Positions 44,097 to 53,129 of a stretch of 64,000 nucleotides of DNA are shown piece by piece (the stretch's first letter is position 1; every line of letters starts with the position of its first letter). The position numbers were made by a program, and so were the translations under genes. A model generated the notes under the pieces. The model was not told the origin of the DNA. It saw only the letters and a program-made list of their open reading frames with translations, and did no database searches. The stretch lies in assembly GCF_000720135.1 (NCBI RefSeq), contig NZ_JOIU01000018.1, forward strand, positions 100,213 through 164,212. Direction: 5' to 3'. This DNA is from Streptomyces sp. NRRL S-1022 (GTDB lineage: Bacteria > Actinomycetota > Actinomycetes > Streptomycetales > Streptomycetaceae).

Positions 44097-45416
44097 GTGG
44101 GACGCCACAGCCGACGCGGACCGGCCCTGAAGGGCGACGCCGCGGACATAGCCGCCGGGCGGGGGGACGGCCGGGGCGCACGCTCCGGCGACGAGGGTGC
44201 CGGGGGTGTGCCGGGATCTCCCGGCGGCGCTCCGGCGCGGGACGCCGACGGCACCCCCGCGCGGGGTGTGCCGCGGCTTGCGGACGCCACCCCGGCACGC
44301 GGTGTGCCGAAGTCCGGCGGCGGTGCGCCGGCCCCGGAGGCGCGTGGCGGGCACCCCGAGCAGCGGGAAGCCGGGGGCGGCTGGGGCGAGTTCGGTGCCC
44401 GGGCGGCCGGTGGCGCCGGGTCCGGTGCCGTGCTGCCGCGGCAGCGGCAGGCGGAGCCGGGGGCCCCGCGTCCGGGCGGGTCGCGGCGCCGTCCCGGCCC
44501 GCGGCAGGAGTACCTCGAAGCCTTCGAGGGTGCCGGCGAGCGCGGCCGGTCCCGTGCGGAGAACGGGACCAGCGAGGAGCCCGCGGCCGGTGCCGGCGTG
44601 CCCGCGCAGCGCGGCGGGGCCAGGGGGCGGGCCTTCACCGGCATCGCGGCGGCCGCCGTCACCACCGTGCTCGCGGTGGTCGTCGCCGGACAGGTGACCA
44701 AGGCGCAGGACGACGACGGCGTGCGCGCGCGGTCCGTCACCGGCCCGGCCTCCGGCACGGGCGCCCCCGGTGACACCTCCGGCGTGCCGGCCGCCACCGC
44801 ACCGGGCGCGGCCGCGCTGACGTACGACCAGAAGATGGCCGAGAAGTACCCCCTGAGCGCCGAGCTGGCCGGGCCGGGGAAGTTCGACGCGGTGCCCGGT
44901 TTCGACAAGGCGCCCGGTACCGGGCAGAAGTACCGTTACCGCGTCGATGTCGAGCAGGGTCTGGGGCTGGACGGCGCGCTGTTCGCCGAGGCCGTGCAGC
45001 AGACCCTGAACGACAAGCGCAGCTGGGCGCACGGAGGTGCCCTCGCCTTCGAGCGGATCTCCTCCGGCAAGCCCGACTTCGTGATCACGCTGGCCAGTCC
45101 CGGCACCACCGCCAAGTGGTGCGCCAAGTCCGGTCTGGACACCACGGAGGACAACGTCTCCTGCGACTCGGCCGCGACCGAACGCGTGATGATCAATGCG
45201 TACCGGTGGGCTCAGGGAAGCAGGACATACGGTGACCGGATCCATGCGTACCGGCAGATGCTGATCAACCACGAGGTCGGCCACCGGCTCGGCCACGGCC
45301 ACGTCAGCTGCCGCAAGGACGGCGAGCTCGCGCCGGTCATGCAGCAGCAGACCAAGTTCCTGGACCACGATGGCATCCACTGCCGGGCCAACCCGTGGCC
45401 GTTCCCCAGGAGTTGA
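44097..45416 (+). CDS. DUF3152 membrane-anchored zincin-like protein
   Basis: A 439-residue protein: about 180 residues of charged Gly/Pro-rich cytoplasmic sequence, one transmembrane segment (AFTGIAAAAVTTVLAVVVAG), a linker, and an external DUF3152 domain. The domain holds INHEVGHRLGHGHVSC, an HExxHxxGHxH zinc site of the metzincin pattern, and four cysteines. GTG 44097 is 5 nt after GAGGG. Corresponds to Rv3207c. Proteolysis has not, to my knowledge, been shown; the conserved catalytic Glu argues for it. Confidence 0.85.
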   Translation: MGRHSRRGPALKGDAADIAAGRGDGRGARSGDEGAGGVPGSPGGAPARDADGTPARGVPRLADATPARGVPKSGGGAPAPEARGGHPEQREAGGGWGEFGARAAGGAGSGAVLPRQRQAEPGAPRPGGSRRRPGPRQEYLEAFEGAGERGRSRAENGTSEEPAAGAGVPAQRGGARGRAFTGIAAAAVTTVLAVVVAGQVTKAQDDDGVRARSVTGPASGTGAPGDTSGVPAATAPGAAALTYDQKMAEKYPLSAELAGPGKFDAVPGFDKAPGTGQKYRYRVDVEQGLGLDGALFAEAVQQTLNDKRSWAHGGALAFERISSGKPDFVITLASPGTTAKWCAKSGLDTTEDNVSCDSAATERVMINAYRWAQGSRTYGDRIHAYRQMLINHEVGHRLGHGHVSCRKDGELAPVMQQQTKFLDHDGIHCRANPWPFPRS

Positions 45417-45436
45417 CAGGCGCCACTTATGTCACA

Positions 45437-45466
45437 TTGACATCCCGGCGTATGTTCGTTCATATT
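45437..45466 (+). promoter_or_regulatory. Promoter of the leader-peptide/ABC operon
   Basis: TTGACA (45437-45442), 18-nt spacer, CATATT (45461-45466). The first ATG is 7 nt downstream, so the transcript is expected to be leaderless. This AT-rich patch stands out from its surroundings. Confidence 0.7.
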
Positions 45467-45473
45467 TCTGCTC

Positions 45474-45569
45474 ATGTGGTCTAGTCATGCCGTCTGCAGC
45501 AGCGCCGCCATCGAGCTGGCGCTCATCGGCGTGACCGCGCTCTGCGTGGCCGACATCCACTGTCGCTGA
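45474..45569 (+). CDS. Leaderless Cys-containing leader peptide (31 aa)
   Basis: The peptide starts MWSSHAVCSSAAIELALIG and ends TALCVADIHCR. It has three cysteines, two of them near the C-terminus. The ending ELALIGVTALCVADIHCR matches what I recall as the Ms4533A-type Cys-rich leader peptides of actinobacteria, which act as cysteine-responsive attenuators. No SD; its ATG coincides with the expected transcription start. It precedes an intrinsic-terminator-like hairpin and the ABC importer genes, so it most likely senses cysteine (or tRNA-Cys charging) and regulates the operon. Confidence 0.75.
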   Translation: MWSSHAVCSSAAIELALIGVTALCVADIHCR

Positions 45570-45614
45570 CGCCGCCCTCCAGGCGTTCGCGTCGCGACCC
45601 TTCTTCTCCCTTCC

Positions 45615-45640
45615 GTCCGTGACCGGTGTCACGGACTTTT
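45615..45640 (+). terminator. Attenuator hairpin before the ABC importer
   Basis: GTCCGTGAC-CGGT-GTCACGGAC followed by TTTT: a 9-bp perfect stem plus T-tract, rare in this GC-rich genome, 46 nt after the leader-peptide stop and 122 nt before the substrate-binding protein start. Confidence 0.75.
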
Positions 45641-45761
45641 CGACGACCCGGCGCCGGGGCCGACGTCTGCCCGCAGTCGTCTCACTCCTCGTCCACATGT
45701 CTCACCCATCGAGAAATCCTCGATCAACACCGCCACGTCACCCCGAGAGGTCGTCATTCCG

Positions 45762-47480
45762 ATGCGTCATCCGTCCGTCATAGCGCGCCGCGTGGCAGCG
45801 GCATCCGTCAGCCTGGTCGTGGCAGCGGGCGCCGCCGCCTGCGGCCCGGAGGACAGCGATGCCAAGGGCTCCGGTGGCGACTCCACGCCCCACAAGGGCG
45901 GCACGCTCACGGTCCTGAACTCCGAGCCGCAGACCGACTTCGACCCCGCGCGCCTGTACACCTCCGGCGGCGGAAACGTCCCCTCGCTGGTCTTCCGCAC
46001 CCTCACCACGCGCAACCGGGAGAACGGCGCGGCCGGCGCCAAGGTCGTCCCGGATCTCGCCACCGACACCGGACGCCCCAACAAGGACGCGACCGTGTGG
46101 ACGTACACCCTGAAGAAGGGCCTGAAGTACGAGGACGGCACGCCGATCACCTCGGCCGACGTCAAGTACGGCGTCGAGCGCTCCTTCGCCCCCGAACTCT
46201 CCGGCGGAGCTCCCTACTTGCGGGACTGGCTGGTCGGCGCCGCCGACTACCAGGGGCCGTACAAGGACAAGAAGGGCCTGTCCGCGATCGAGACGCCGGA
46301 CGCCCGGACCATCGTCTTCCACCTGAACAAGCCCGAGGGCGAGTTCCCTTACCTCGCCACGCAGACGCAGTTCACCCCGGTGCCCAAGAGCAAGGACACG
46401 GGCACCAAGTACGAGTCGCACCCCGTCTCGTCCGGCCCGTACAAGGTCGTCAAGAACGAGAACGACGGCGAGCACGTCCTCCTGGAGCGCAACACGCACT
46501 GGTCGGCGGCGACCGACGCGGAGCGCAAGGCGTACCCCGACACCATCGACGTCCGCTCCGGCCTCGACTCCTCGGTGATCAACCAGCGGCTGTCCGCGTC
46601 CCAGGGCGCGGACGCCGCCGCCGTCACCACCGACACCAACCTCGGCCCGGCCGAACTCGCCAAGGTGACCGGCGACAAGGAGCTGGCCGCGCGCGTGGGC
46701 ACCGGCCACTTCGGCTACACGAACTACCTCGCCTTCAACCCGCGGGTGAAGCCGTTCGACAAGCCCGAGGTGCGCCAGGCGATCGCGTACGCCATCGACC
46801 GGTCCTCCGTGGTCAACGCGGCCGGCGGCAGCGCCCTCGCCGAGCCCGCCACCACCTTCCTGCCGAACCAGAAGTCCTTCGGCTACACGCCGTACGACCC
46901 GTTCCCGGCGGGCTCGTCCGGCGACCCGGCGAAGGCCAGGGAGCTGCTGAAGCGGGCCGGTCACGGCAACGGTCTCACCATCACGCTGACCCACTCCAAC
47001 AACAAGGACTTCGAGACCAGCCCGGAGATCGCCACCGCCGTCCAGGACGCGCTCAAGAAGGCCGGCATCACGGTCAAGCTGCAGGGCCTGGAGGACAACG
47101 ACTACCGGGACAAGATCCACAGCGTGAAGACCGAGCCCGGTCTCTTCCTCGCCCACTGGGGTGCCGACTGGCCCTCCGGCGGCCCCTTCCTCGCCCCCAT
47201 CTTCGACGGCCGGCAGATCGTCAAGGACGGAGCGAACTTCAACACGGGCCAGCTCGATGACAAGTCGGTCAATGACGAGATTGACGCGATCAACAAGTTG
47301 ACCGACCTCGACGCCGCCGCCCAGCGGTGGGGCGCACTGGACAAGAAGATCGGCGACAAGGCCCTCGTCGTGCCGCTGTTCCACCCGGTCTACAAGCGCC
47401 TGTACGGCAAGGACGTCAAGAACATCGTCATCAGCGACTGGACCGGCGTGCTGGACATCTCCCAGGTCGCGGTGAAGTAG
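45762..47480 (+). CDS. Peptide-type ABC transporter substrate-binding lipoprotein
   Basis: A 572-residue SBP_bac_5 family protein. Signal with lipobox (VVAAGAAACG, Cys at about residue 27). Family landmarks: GGTLTVLNSEPQTDFDPARLY, YTLKKGLKYEDGTPITSADVKYGVER, YKVVKNENDGEHVLLERNTHW, and VRQAIAYAIDRSSVV. It captures oligopeptides or similar ligands (glutathione, nickel complexes) outside the membrane. First structural gene after the Cys leader peptide, which points to a sulfur-containing ligand; this is inference. Confidence 0.92.
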   Translation: MRHPSVIARRVAAASVSLVVAAGAAACGPEDSDAKGSGGDSTPHKGGTLTVLNSEPQTDFDPARLYTSGGGNVPSLVFRTLTTRNRENGAAGAKVVPDLATDTGRPNKDATVWTYTLKKGLKYEDGTPITSADVKYGVERSFAPELSGGAPYLRDWLVGAADYQGPYKDKKGLSAIETPDARTIVFHLNKPEGEFPYLATQTQFTPVPKSKDTGTKYESHPVSSGPYKVVKNENDGEHVLLERNTHWSAATDAERKAYPDTIDVRSGLDSSVINQRLSASQGADAAAVTTDTNLGPAELAKVTGDKELAARVGTGHFGYTNYLAFNPRVKPFDKPEVRQAIAYAIDRSSVVNAAGGSALAEPATTFLPNQKSFGYTPYDPFPAGSSGDPAKARELLKRAGHGNGLTITLTHSNNKDFETSPEIATAVQDALKKAGITVKLQGLEDNDYRDKIHSVKTEPGLFLAHWGADWPSGGPFLAPIFDGRQIVKDGANFNTGQLDDKSVNDEIDAINKLTDLDAAAQRWGALDKKIGDKALVVPLFHPVYKRLYGKDVKNIVISDWTGVLDISQVAVK

Positions 47481-47484
47481 CACC

Positions 47485-48525
47485 GTGAGCGAGGCACTTG
47501 CCGTCGTCGAGACCGCCGGGACGGACACCTCCGTCCCGGCGGCCTCGGGGGCACGTCAGTTCTGGCGGCGGCTGCGGGCGCAGCGCGCCGCCCTGGTCGC
47601 CGCGGCCGTCGTCGCGCTGCTCGTCCTGATCGCGCTCGCCGCGCCGCTGCTCACCGCCCTGGAGGGCCAGGACCCCACCACCTACCACCCCACCCTGATC
47701 GACTCCGCGCGCGGCGGCGTGCCCATCGGCTCCCTCGGCGGCGTGAGCGCCGACCACTGGCTGGGCGTCGAACCGCAGACCGGACGCGACATGTTCGCCC
47801 GGCTGGTCTACGGCGCGCGGGTCTCGCTGGGCGTGTCGCTGGGCGCAACCGTCGTCCAGATCCTGATCGGCCTCGCCATGGGCGTGGCCGCGGGCCTGGG
47901 CAACCGCTGGGTCGACCTCGTCCTCAGCCGCGTCACCGACATCTTCATCGCCATGCCCCTGATGGTCATGGCGCTCGCGCTGCTGGCCATCGTGCCGGCC
48001 GGCTTCCCGCGGCCCGTCCTCGTCGCGCTGATCATCTCCCTCGTCGCCGGCTGGTCCACGATGGCGAAGATGGTGCGCGCGCAGACCCTCGCCCTGAAGA
48101 ACCTCGACTACGTCTCCGCGTCCCGGCTGAGCGGCTGGAGCACCTGGCGGACCGCCGTGCGCGAGCTGCTCCCGGGCCTGGCCGCGCCGGTCATCACGTA
48201 CGCCGCGCTGCTGATCCCGTCGAACATCAGCGCCGAGGCGGCCCTGTCCTTCCTCGGCGTCGGCGTGCAGCCGCCCACCCCGTCGTGGGGCCAGATGCTC
48301 ACCTCCGCCGACGTCTGGTACCAGGCGGCCCCGCAGTACCTGCTGCTGCCCGCGCTCGCCCTGTTCGTCACCGTGTGCGCGATGACCGTCCTCGGCGACG
48401 GCGTCCGCGTCGCCCTCGACCCGCGCGCCGCCTCCCGCCTGCGCGTCGGCACCGGCCGCAAGCGGGAGGCCCGTGCCGGGGCCGCCGTACCCGCCGGCGA
48501 ACCGAGGAAGGAGGAGCGGCCGTGA
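47485..48525 (+). CDS. Peptide ABC transporter permease (DppC type)
   Basis: A 346-residue permease with an N-terminal membrane helix, an OppC N-terminal region, and five further helices. The EAA loop reads ASRLSGWSTWRTAVRELLPGLAAPVITYAA. The motif TVVQILIGLAMGVAAGL is typical. GTG 47485 starts 4 bp after the SBP stop. C-terminal basic tail of about 30 residues. Confidence 0.92.
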   Translation: MSEALAVVETAGTDTSVPAASGARQFWRRLRAQRAALVAAAVVALLVLIALAAPLLTALEGQDPTTYHPTLIDSARGGVPIGSLGGVSADHWLGVEPQTGRDMFARLVYGARVSLGVSLGATVVQILIGLAMGVAAGLGNRWVDLVLSRVTDIFIAMPLMVMALALLAIVPAGFPRPVLVALIISLVAGWSTMAKMVRAQTLALKNLDYVSASRLSGWSTWRTAVRELLPGLAAPVITYAALLIPSNISAEAALSFLGVGVQPPTPSWGQMLTSADVWYQAAPQYLLLPALALFVTVCAMTVLGDGVRVALDPRAASRLRVGTGRKREARAGAAVPAGEPRKEERP

Positions 48526-49520
48526 ACGGCTTCACCGGCTTCGTCCTGCGCCGGATCACCGGCGCCGTGATCACCCTGTTCGTCCTCTCGGTGATCATCT
48601 ACGTCGTCTTCTACGTCACCCCCGGCGACGTCGCCCAGATCACCTGCGGCCCGCGCTGCTCCCCGGCCCAGGTCCACCAGGTGGCCCAGCAACTCCACCT
48701 CGACGACCCGCTGTACGTGCGCTACTGGCACTTCCTGCAGGGCATCTTCGTGGGCCAGGACTTCTCCACGGGCACCTCCGTCGAGCACTGCGCGGCGCCC
48801 TGCCTCGGCCAGTCGTACCAGACCGGCCAGCAGGTCACCGACATCCTCCTGGCCAAGCTGCCGGTCAGCTTCTCGCTGGTGCTCGGCGCGATGGTGATCT
48901 GGCTCGTGCTCGGCATCGGCACCGGCGTGCTGTCCGCCTGGCGGCGCGGCCGGCTCTCCGAACGCCTCCTGACCGCGATCACCCTCGCAGGCGTCGCCAC
49001 GCCCGTCTTCGTCATCGGCCTGGTGCTGATGATCGTCGTCTGCGGCGAACTCCAGCTGCTCCCCTTCCCGCAGTACGTGAACCTCACCGACGACCCCGAG
49101 CAGTGGGCCTGGAACCTGCTGCTGCCCTGGCTCTCCCTCGCCCTCATCGAGGCGGCCAACTTCGCCCGGCTGACCCGGGCGTCCATGCTGGAGACGCTGG
49201 CCGAGGACCACATCCGCACCTTCCGGGCCTACGGCGTCAGCGAGCGCGCGGTCATCGCCCGGCACGCGCTGCGCGGCGCGACGGCCTCCGTCATCGCCCT
49301 GAACGCGGTCACCTTCGGCTCGGCCGTCGGCGGCGCCGTCCTCACCGAGACCCTGTTCGGCCTGCCCGGCATCGGCCAGGAGCTGGTGCACGCGGTGAAG
49401 GTCGTCGACCTTCCGGTGGTCGTCGGCCTGGTCCTGGTGACCGGCTTCTTCGTGGTCCTCGCCAACGCCGTCGCGGACGTCCTGTACGCGGTGGCCGACC
49501 GACGGGTGGTGCTCGCATGA
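48522..49520 (+). CDS. Peptide ABC transporter permease (DppB type)
   Basis: A 332-residue permease. GTG 48522 overlaps the preceding stop and has AAGGAGGAG upstream. Start GFVLRRITGAVITLFVLSVIIYVVFY and EAA loop TFRAYGVSERAVIARHALRGA are diagnostic. The first periplasmic loop contains two unusual Cys pairs (CGPRC and CAAPC) that could form disulfides. The order DppC before DppB is the reverse of the common one. Confidence 0.92.
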   Translation: MNGFTGFVLRRITGAVITLFVLSVIIYVVFYVTPGDVAQITCGPRCSPAQVHQVAQQLHLDDPLYVRYWHFLQGIFVGQDFSTGTSVEHCAAPCLGQSYQTGQQVTDILLAKLPVSFSLVLGAMVIWLVLGIGTGVLSAWRRGRLSERLLTAITLAGVATPVFVIGLVLMIVVCGELQLLPFPQYVNLTDDPEQWAWNLLLPWLSLALIEAANFARLTRASMLETLAEDHIRTFRAYGVSERAVIARHALRGATASVIALNAVTFGSAVGGAVLTETLFGLPGIGQELVHAVKVVDLPVVVGLVLVTGFFVVLANAVADVLYAVADRRVVLA

Positions 49521-51133
49521 GCCTGGTGGAAACGGCGGACACGAACCTGGTCGACGTGACCGGTCTGACCGTCGAGTTCGGCGCCCTGCGCGCCGTCGAC
49601 AGCCTCTCCTTCAGCCTGGCGAAGGGCGCCGCCCTGGCCCTGGTCGGCGAGTCCGGCTCCGGCAAGTCCACGGTCGCGGGCGCCCTGCTGGGCCTGCACC
49701 GGGGCACCGGGGCCCGGGTCGGCGGCTCGGTGCGGGTGGCCGGCACCGACGTACAGGCGGCCTCCGACGAGGAACTGCGCCGGCTGCGCGGGGCCAGGGC
49801 CGCCATGGTCTTCCAGGACCCGCTGTCCTCCCTCGACCCGTACTACGCGATCGGCGACCAGATCGCCGAGGTCCACCGCGTCCACGCGCGCGTGCCGCGG
49901 CGCGCCGCACGCGCGCGTGCCGTGGAGGTGCTGGAGCGGGTCGGGATCCCGGACGCGGCGCGGCGGGCCCGGTCCCGCCCGCACGAGTTCAGCGGCGGCA
50001 TGCGCCAGCGCGCCCTGATCGCCATGGCCCTCGCCTGCGAACCCGACCTGCTGATCGCCGACGAGCCGACCACCGCGCTCGACGTCACCGTCCAGGCGCA
50101 GATCCTCGACCTGCTGCACGGGCTGCGCGAGGAGACCGGCATGGGGCTGCTCCTCGTCACCCACGACGTCGGCGTGGCCGCCGAGAGCGTGGACGACATC
50201 CTCGTCATGCGGCACGGCAGGGCCGTCGAACGCGGCCCGGTCGGCACGGTCCTCGCCGCGCCCGCCGAGGCGTACACCCGTGAACTGCTCGACGCCGTCC
50301 CGCGCGTGGACGCCCGCCGGACTGGCTCCCCGGCCACCGGCGAGGTGGTCCTGGAGGCCGCCGGCGTACGGCGCGAGTTCGGGCGCGGCAAGCGGGCCTT
50401 CGCCGCCGTGGACGACGTCTCGGTGACCGTCCGGCGCGGGGAGACCCTCGGCGTGGTCGGCGAGAGCGGCAGCGGCAAGACCACGCTCGGCCGCATGCTC
50501 GTCGGGCTGCTGGAACCCACCGCCGGCGAGATCCGCTACCAGGGAAGCCCGCACACCGGGGTGAACCCGGCCGTGCAGATGGTCTTCCAGGACCCCGTCT
50601 CCTCCCTCAACCCGCGCCGCAGCGTCGGCGAGTCCGTCGCCGACCCGCTCCGCGCGCGCGGGGAGTCCGACGAGCAGCGCATCCGGGGGCGGGTGAGGGA
50701 ACTGCTGGAGCGCGTGGGCCTGGACGGGGCGCACTACGACCGCTACCCGCACGAGTTCAGCGGCGGGCAGCGCCAGCGCATCGGCATCGCGCGGGCGCTC
50801 GCCGCCGAGCCGCGCGCCATCGTCTGCGACGAGCCCGTCTCCGCCCTCGACGTCACCACCCAGGCCCAGGTGGTCGCCCTGCTCGGCGAACTCCAGCGGG
50901 AACTCGGCCTGGCGCTGGTCTTCATCGCGCACGACCTCGCCGTCGTCCGCCAGGTCAGCGACCGGGTGGCGGTGATGCGGGGCGGCCGGCTCGTCGAGTA
51001 CGGGCCCGCCGACGAGGTGTACGACAGCCCGCGGGAGGCGTACACCCGGCAGCTCCTGGCCGCCGTACCCGCGCTGGACCCGGAGCTGGCGGCCCGGCGC
51101 CGCGCGGCCCGGCGCACACCGGCGGCGGCATAG
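49517..51133 (+). CDS. Fused double ABC ATPase (DppD-DppF type)
   Basis: A 538-residue protein with two complete nucleotide-binding domains in tandem. First: Walker [10 protein letters not shown], signature [19 protein letters not shown], Walker [13 protein letters not shown]. Second: [39 protein letters not shown]. Each ends in a peptide-transporter C-terminal segment ([12 protein letters not shown] and [12 protein letters not shown]). ATG 49517 overlaps the DppB stop. One polypeptide replaces the usual two, so 1:1 stoichiometry is built in. Last gene of the operon, followed by a terminator. Confidence 0.94.
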   Translation: MSLVETADTNLVDVTGLTVEFGALRAVDSLSFSLAKGAALALVGESGSGKSTVAGALLGLHRGTGARVGGSVRVAGTDVQAASDEELRRLRGARAAMVFQDPLSSLDPYYAIGDQIAEVHRVHARVPRRAARARAVEVLERVGIPDAARRARSRPHEFSGGMRQRALIAMALACEPDLLIADEPTTALDVTVQAQILDLLHGLREETGMGLLLVTHDVGVAAESVDDILVMRHGRAVERGPVGTVLAAPAEAYTRELLDAVPRVDARRTGSPATGEVVLEAAGVRREFGRGKRAFAAVDDVSVTVRRGETLGVVGESGSGKTTLGRMLVGLLEPTAGEIRYQGSPHTGVNPAVQMVFQDPVSSLNPRRSVGESVADPLRARGESDEQRIRGRVRELLERVGLDGAHYDRYPHEFSGGQRQRIGIARALAAEPRAIVCDEPVSALDVTTQAQVVALLGELQRELGLALVFIAHDLAVVRQVSDRVAVMRGGRLVEYGPADEVYDSPREAYTRQLLAAVPALDPELAARRRAARRTPAAA

Positions 51134-51257
51134 CGCCCGCGCTCGGGGGCCACGCCCGCGCGTGGCGTGACGGTTCACGCTCGGACGATCACGGTGTGAT
51201 GCCTTAGCGCGGCAGAACGCGACCCGCACGCGAAAGTTACGACCGTTCACCCCTTTT

Positions 51258-51291
51258 GGTGGTGCGACGGACAACCGTCCGTCGCACCACC
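51258..51291 (+). terminator. Terminator after the ABC operon
   Basis: Perfect 14-bp arms (51258-51271, 51278-51291) with a 6-nt loop, 125 bp after the stop. Confidence 0.8.
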
Positions 51292-51371
51292 GCCTTGTGC
51301 CTCTACGTTCGTCCCGCTGCGAGCCACCGAGTCACCGGCGGCTCCCCAGACGGGAGATCGGGGGTGCACAC

Positions 51372-53129
51372 GTGCGCGTAGGACTGCTCACCGAGGGTGG
51401 CTATCCGTATGTGGACGGTGACGCCGTGCTCTGGTGCGACCGGCTTGTGCGCGGGCTTGAGCAGCACGAGTTCGACGTCTACGCGCTCAGCCGCGGCCGG
51501 AGCCGGCACGGCGAGGACTTCGTGCCGCTCCCGCCCCAGGTCAGGCGCGTGCGCACGGCGCCGCTGCGGACGGCCGAGGACGACGGGGTCGCCTACGGAC
51601 GGCGTGCGCGCCGGCGCTTCGCCGAGTGCTACGGGGAACTGGCCGCGGCGGTCTGCGCCGGGGGCGCCGCGGGCACGGGGAGGGCCGAGGATGCGGGGAG
51701 CACCGCGGCCGAGGGCGCCTCGGGCGCGGTGTTCCGGGACGCGGCCACTGATCAGGCGGACCGTTTCGGCAGCGCGCTGTACGCACTCGCCGAACTCGCC
51801 CGCACGACCGGCGGACTCGCCGGCGCCCTGCGCTCCGAGACCGCCGTACGCACCCTGGAACGCGCCTGCCGCGCCCCGCACGCGCTGCGCACGGCGCGCG
51901 AGGCGCGCGTACCCGATCTGCTCACCGTCGCCGCACACCTCGCCCGCGCCCTGCGCCCCCTGTCCCTCGACTGGTACGGCGACGACGGCCTCGGCGCGGC
52001 CGATCTCTGCCACGCCACCACCGGCGGCCCCGCCGCCCTCGCCGGCCTGCTCGCCCGGCACTTCGACGACGTCCCGCTGCTCGTCACCGAGTACGGCGTG
52101 CACCTGCGCTCGCACTACCTGACCCTCGGCCCCGGCACCGCCGCCCCCGCCGTACGCGCCCTGCTCGGCGCCTTCCAGAGCCTGCTCGCCGCCGAGGTCT
52201 ACCGCGGAGCCGCGATCCTCACCCCGGGCAACGCGCACGCCCGCCGCTGGCAGGAACGGTGCGGCGCCGACCGCGACCGGATCCGCACCGTGTACCCCGG
52301 CATGGCGGCCGGCCGCTTCACCGAGGTCGGCGAGGCCCCGGACCGGGCCGAACCAGACACCCTGGTCTGGGTCGGCCGCGTGGAACCCGCCAAGGACCTC
52401 GTCTGCCTGCTGCACGCCTTCGCCGAGGTCCGCAAGGAGCGGCCCGGAGCCCGCCTGCGCATCGTCGGCGCGCCCGCGGGCGCCGAGGGCGCGGCCTACC
52501 TCGGCCACTGCCGGGCGCTCGCCGCGCACCTCTTCCCGGACGAGGCGGAGGGCGCGCACGCGGTCGGCGACAACCCCGTCTCCTTCGACGAGATCGGCGC
52601 TCCGGGCGCCCCGACGCTGCCCGACGCGTACGCCGCCGGCGCGGTCGTCGTGCTCTCCAGCGTCGTGGAGGGCTTCCCGGTCGGCCTCGTCGAGGCCATG
52701 TTCTGCGGCCGGGCCACCGTCTCCACGGACGTGGGCGCGGTCGTCGAGGTCATCGGCGGCACGGGACTGGTCGTGCCCCCGCGCAACCCCAGGGCGCTCG
52801 CCGAGGCGTGCGTGGCGCTGCTGCGCGACTCCAGGCGCCGTGAGCGCCTCGGCGCGGCCGCGCGCGCCCGGGCGCTCGAACTGTTCACCGTCGAGCAGAA
52901 CATCGCCGCGTTTCACGGCATCTACCTGGACATCGTCTCGCACAGCCCGGTCCGCCGGGTCGTCCTGGACGAGTCCGGCGCACCCCTGCCGTTCGCCACC
53001 CCGGCCGAGTCCCACGTCCCCGGCCGCTGGACCGGCCCCACGCCCCGCGCACTGCCCCGCGGCATCCCCGCCTGGGCCACCGACGCCCCCGTCCGCGCGA
53101 CCCCACTGGCCGCGGAGGGGGCCCGATGA
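51372..53129 (+). CDS. PelF-like GT4 glycosyltransferase (DUF3492)
   Basis: A 585-residue enzyme. N-terminal DUF3492/PelF signature VRVGLLTEGGYPYVDGDAVLWCDRL and a middle region LLVTEYGVHLRSHYLTL; the C-terminal GT4 half has LVWVGRVEPAKDLVCLL and the EX7E nucleotide-sugar motif VVEGFPVGLVEAM. GTG 51372 is taken because family members start at RVGLLTEG. PelF proteins polymerise the N-acetylgalactosamine-rich Pel polysaccharide from UDP-sugars in the cytosol. It opens a four-gene coupled operon. Confidence 0.9.
   Translation: MRVGLLTEGGYPYVDGDAVLWCDRLVRGLEQHEFDVYALSRGRSRHGEDFVPLPPQVRRVRTAPLRTAEDDGVAYGRRARRRFAECYGELAAAVCAGGAAGTGRAEDAGSTAAEGASGAVFRDAATDQADRFGSALYALAELARTTGGLAGALRSETAVRTLERACRAPHALRTAREARVPDLLTVAAHLARALRPLSLDWYGDDGLGAADLCHATTGGPAALAGLLARHFDDVPLLVTEYGVHLRSHYLTLGPGTAAPAVRALLGAFQSLLAAEVYRGAAILTPGNAHARRWQERCGADRDRIRTVYPGMAAGRFTEVGEAPDRAEPDTLVWVGRVEPAKDLVCLLHAFAEVRKERPGARLRIVGAPAGAEGAAYLGHCRALAAHLFPDEAEGAHAVGDNPVSFDEIGAPGAPTLPDAYAAGAVVVLSSVVEGFPVGLVEAMFCGRATVSTDVGAVVEVIGGTGLVVPPRNPRALAEACVALLRDSRRRERLGAAARARALELFTVEQNIAAFHGIYLDIVSHSPVRRVVLDESGAPLPFATPAESHVPGRWTGPTPRALPRGIPAWATDAPVRATPLAAEGAR

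Noticed and set aside
45684..47260. Long plus-strand frame beside the SBP gene
   Set aside because: Arg/Gly-rich shadow frame of the substrate-binding protein; the true frame has a lipobox and SBP_bac_5 motifs.
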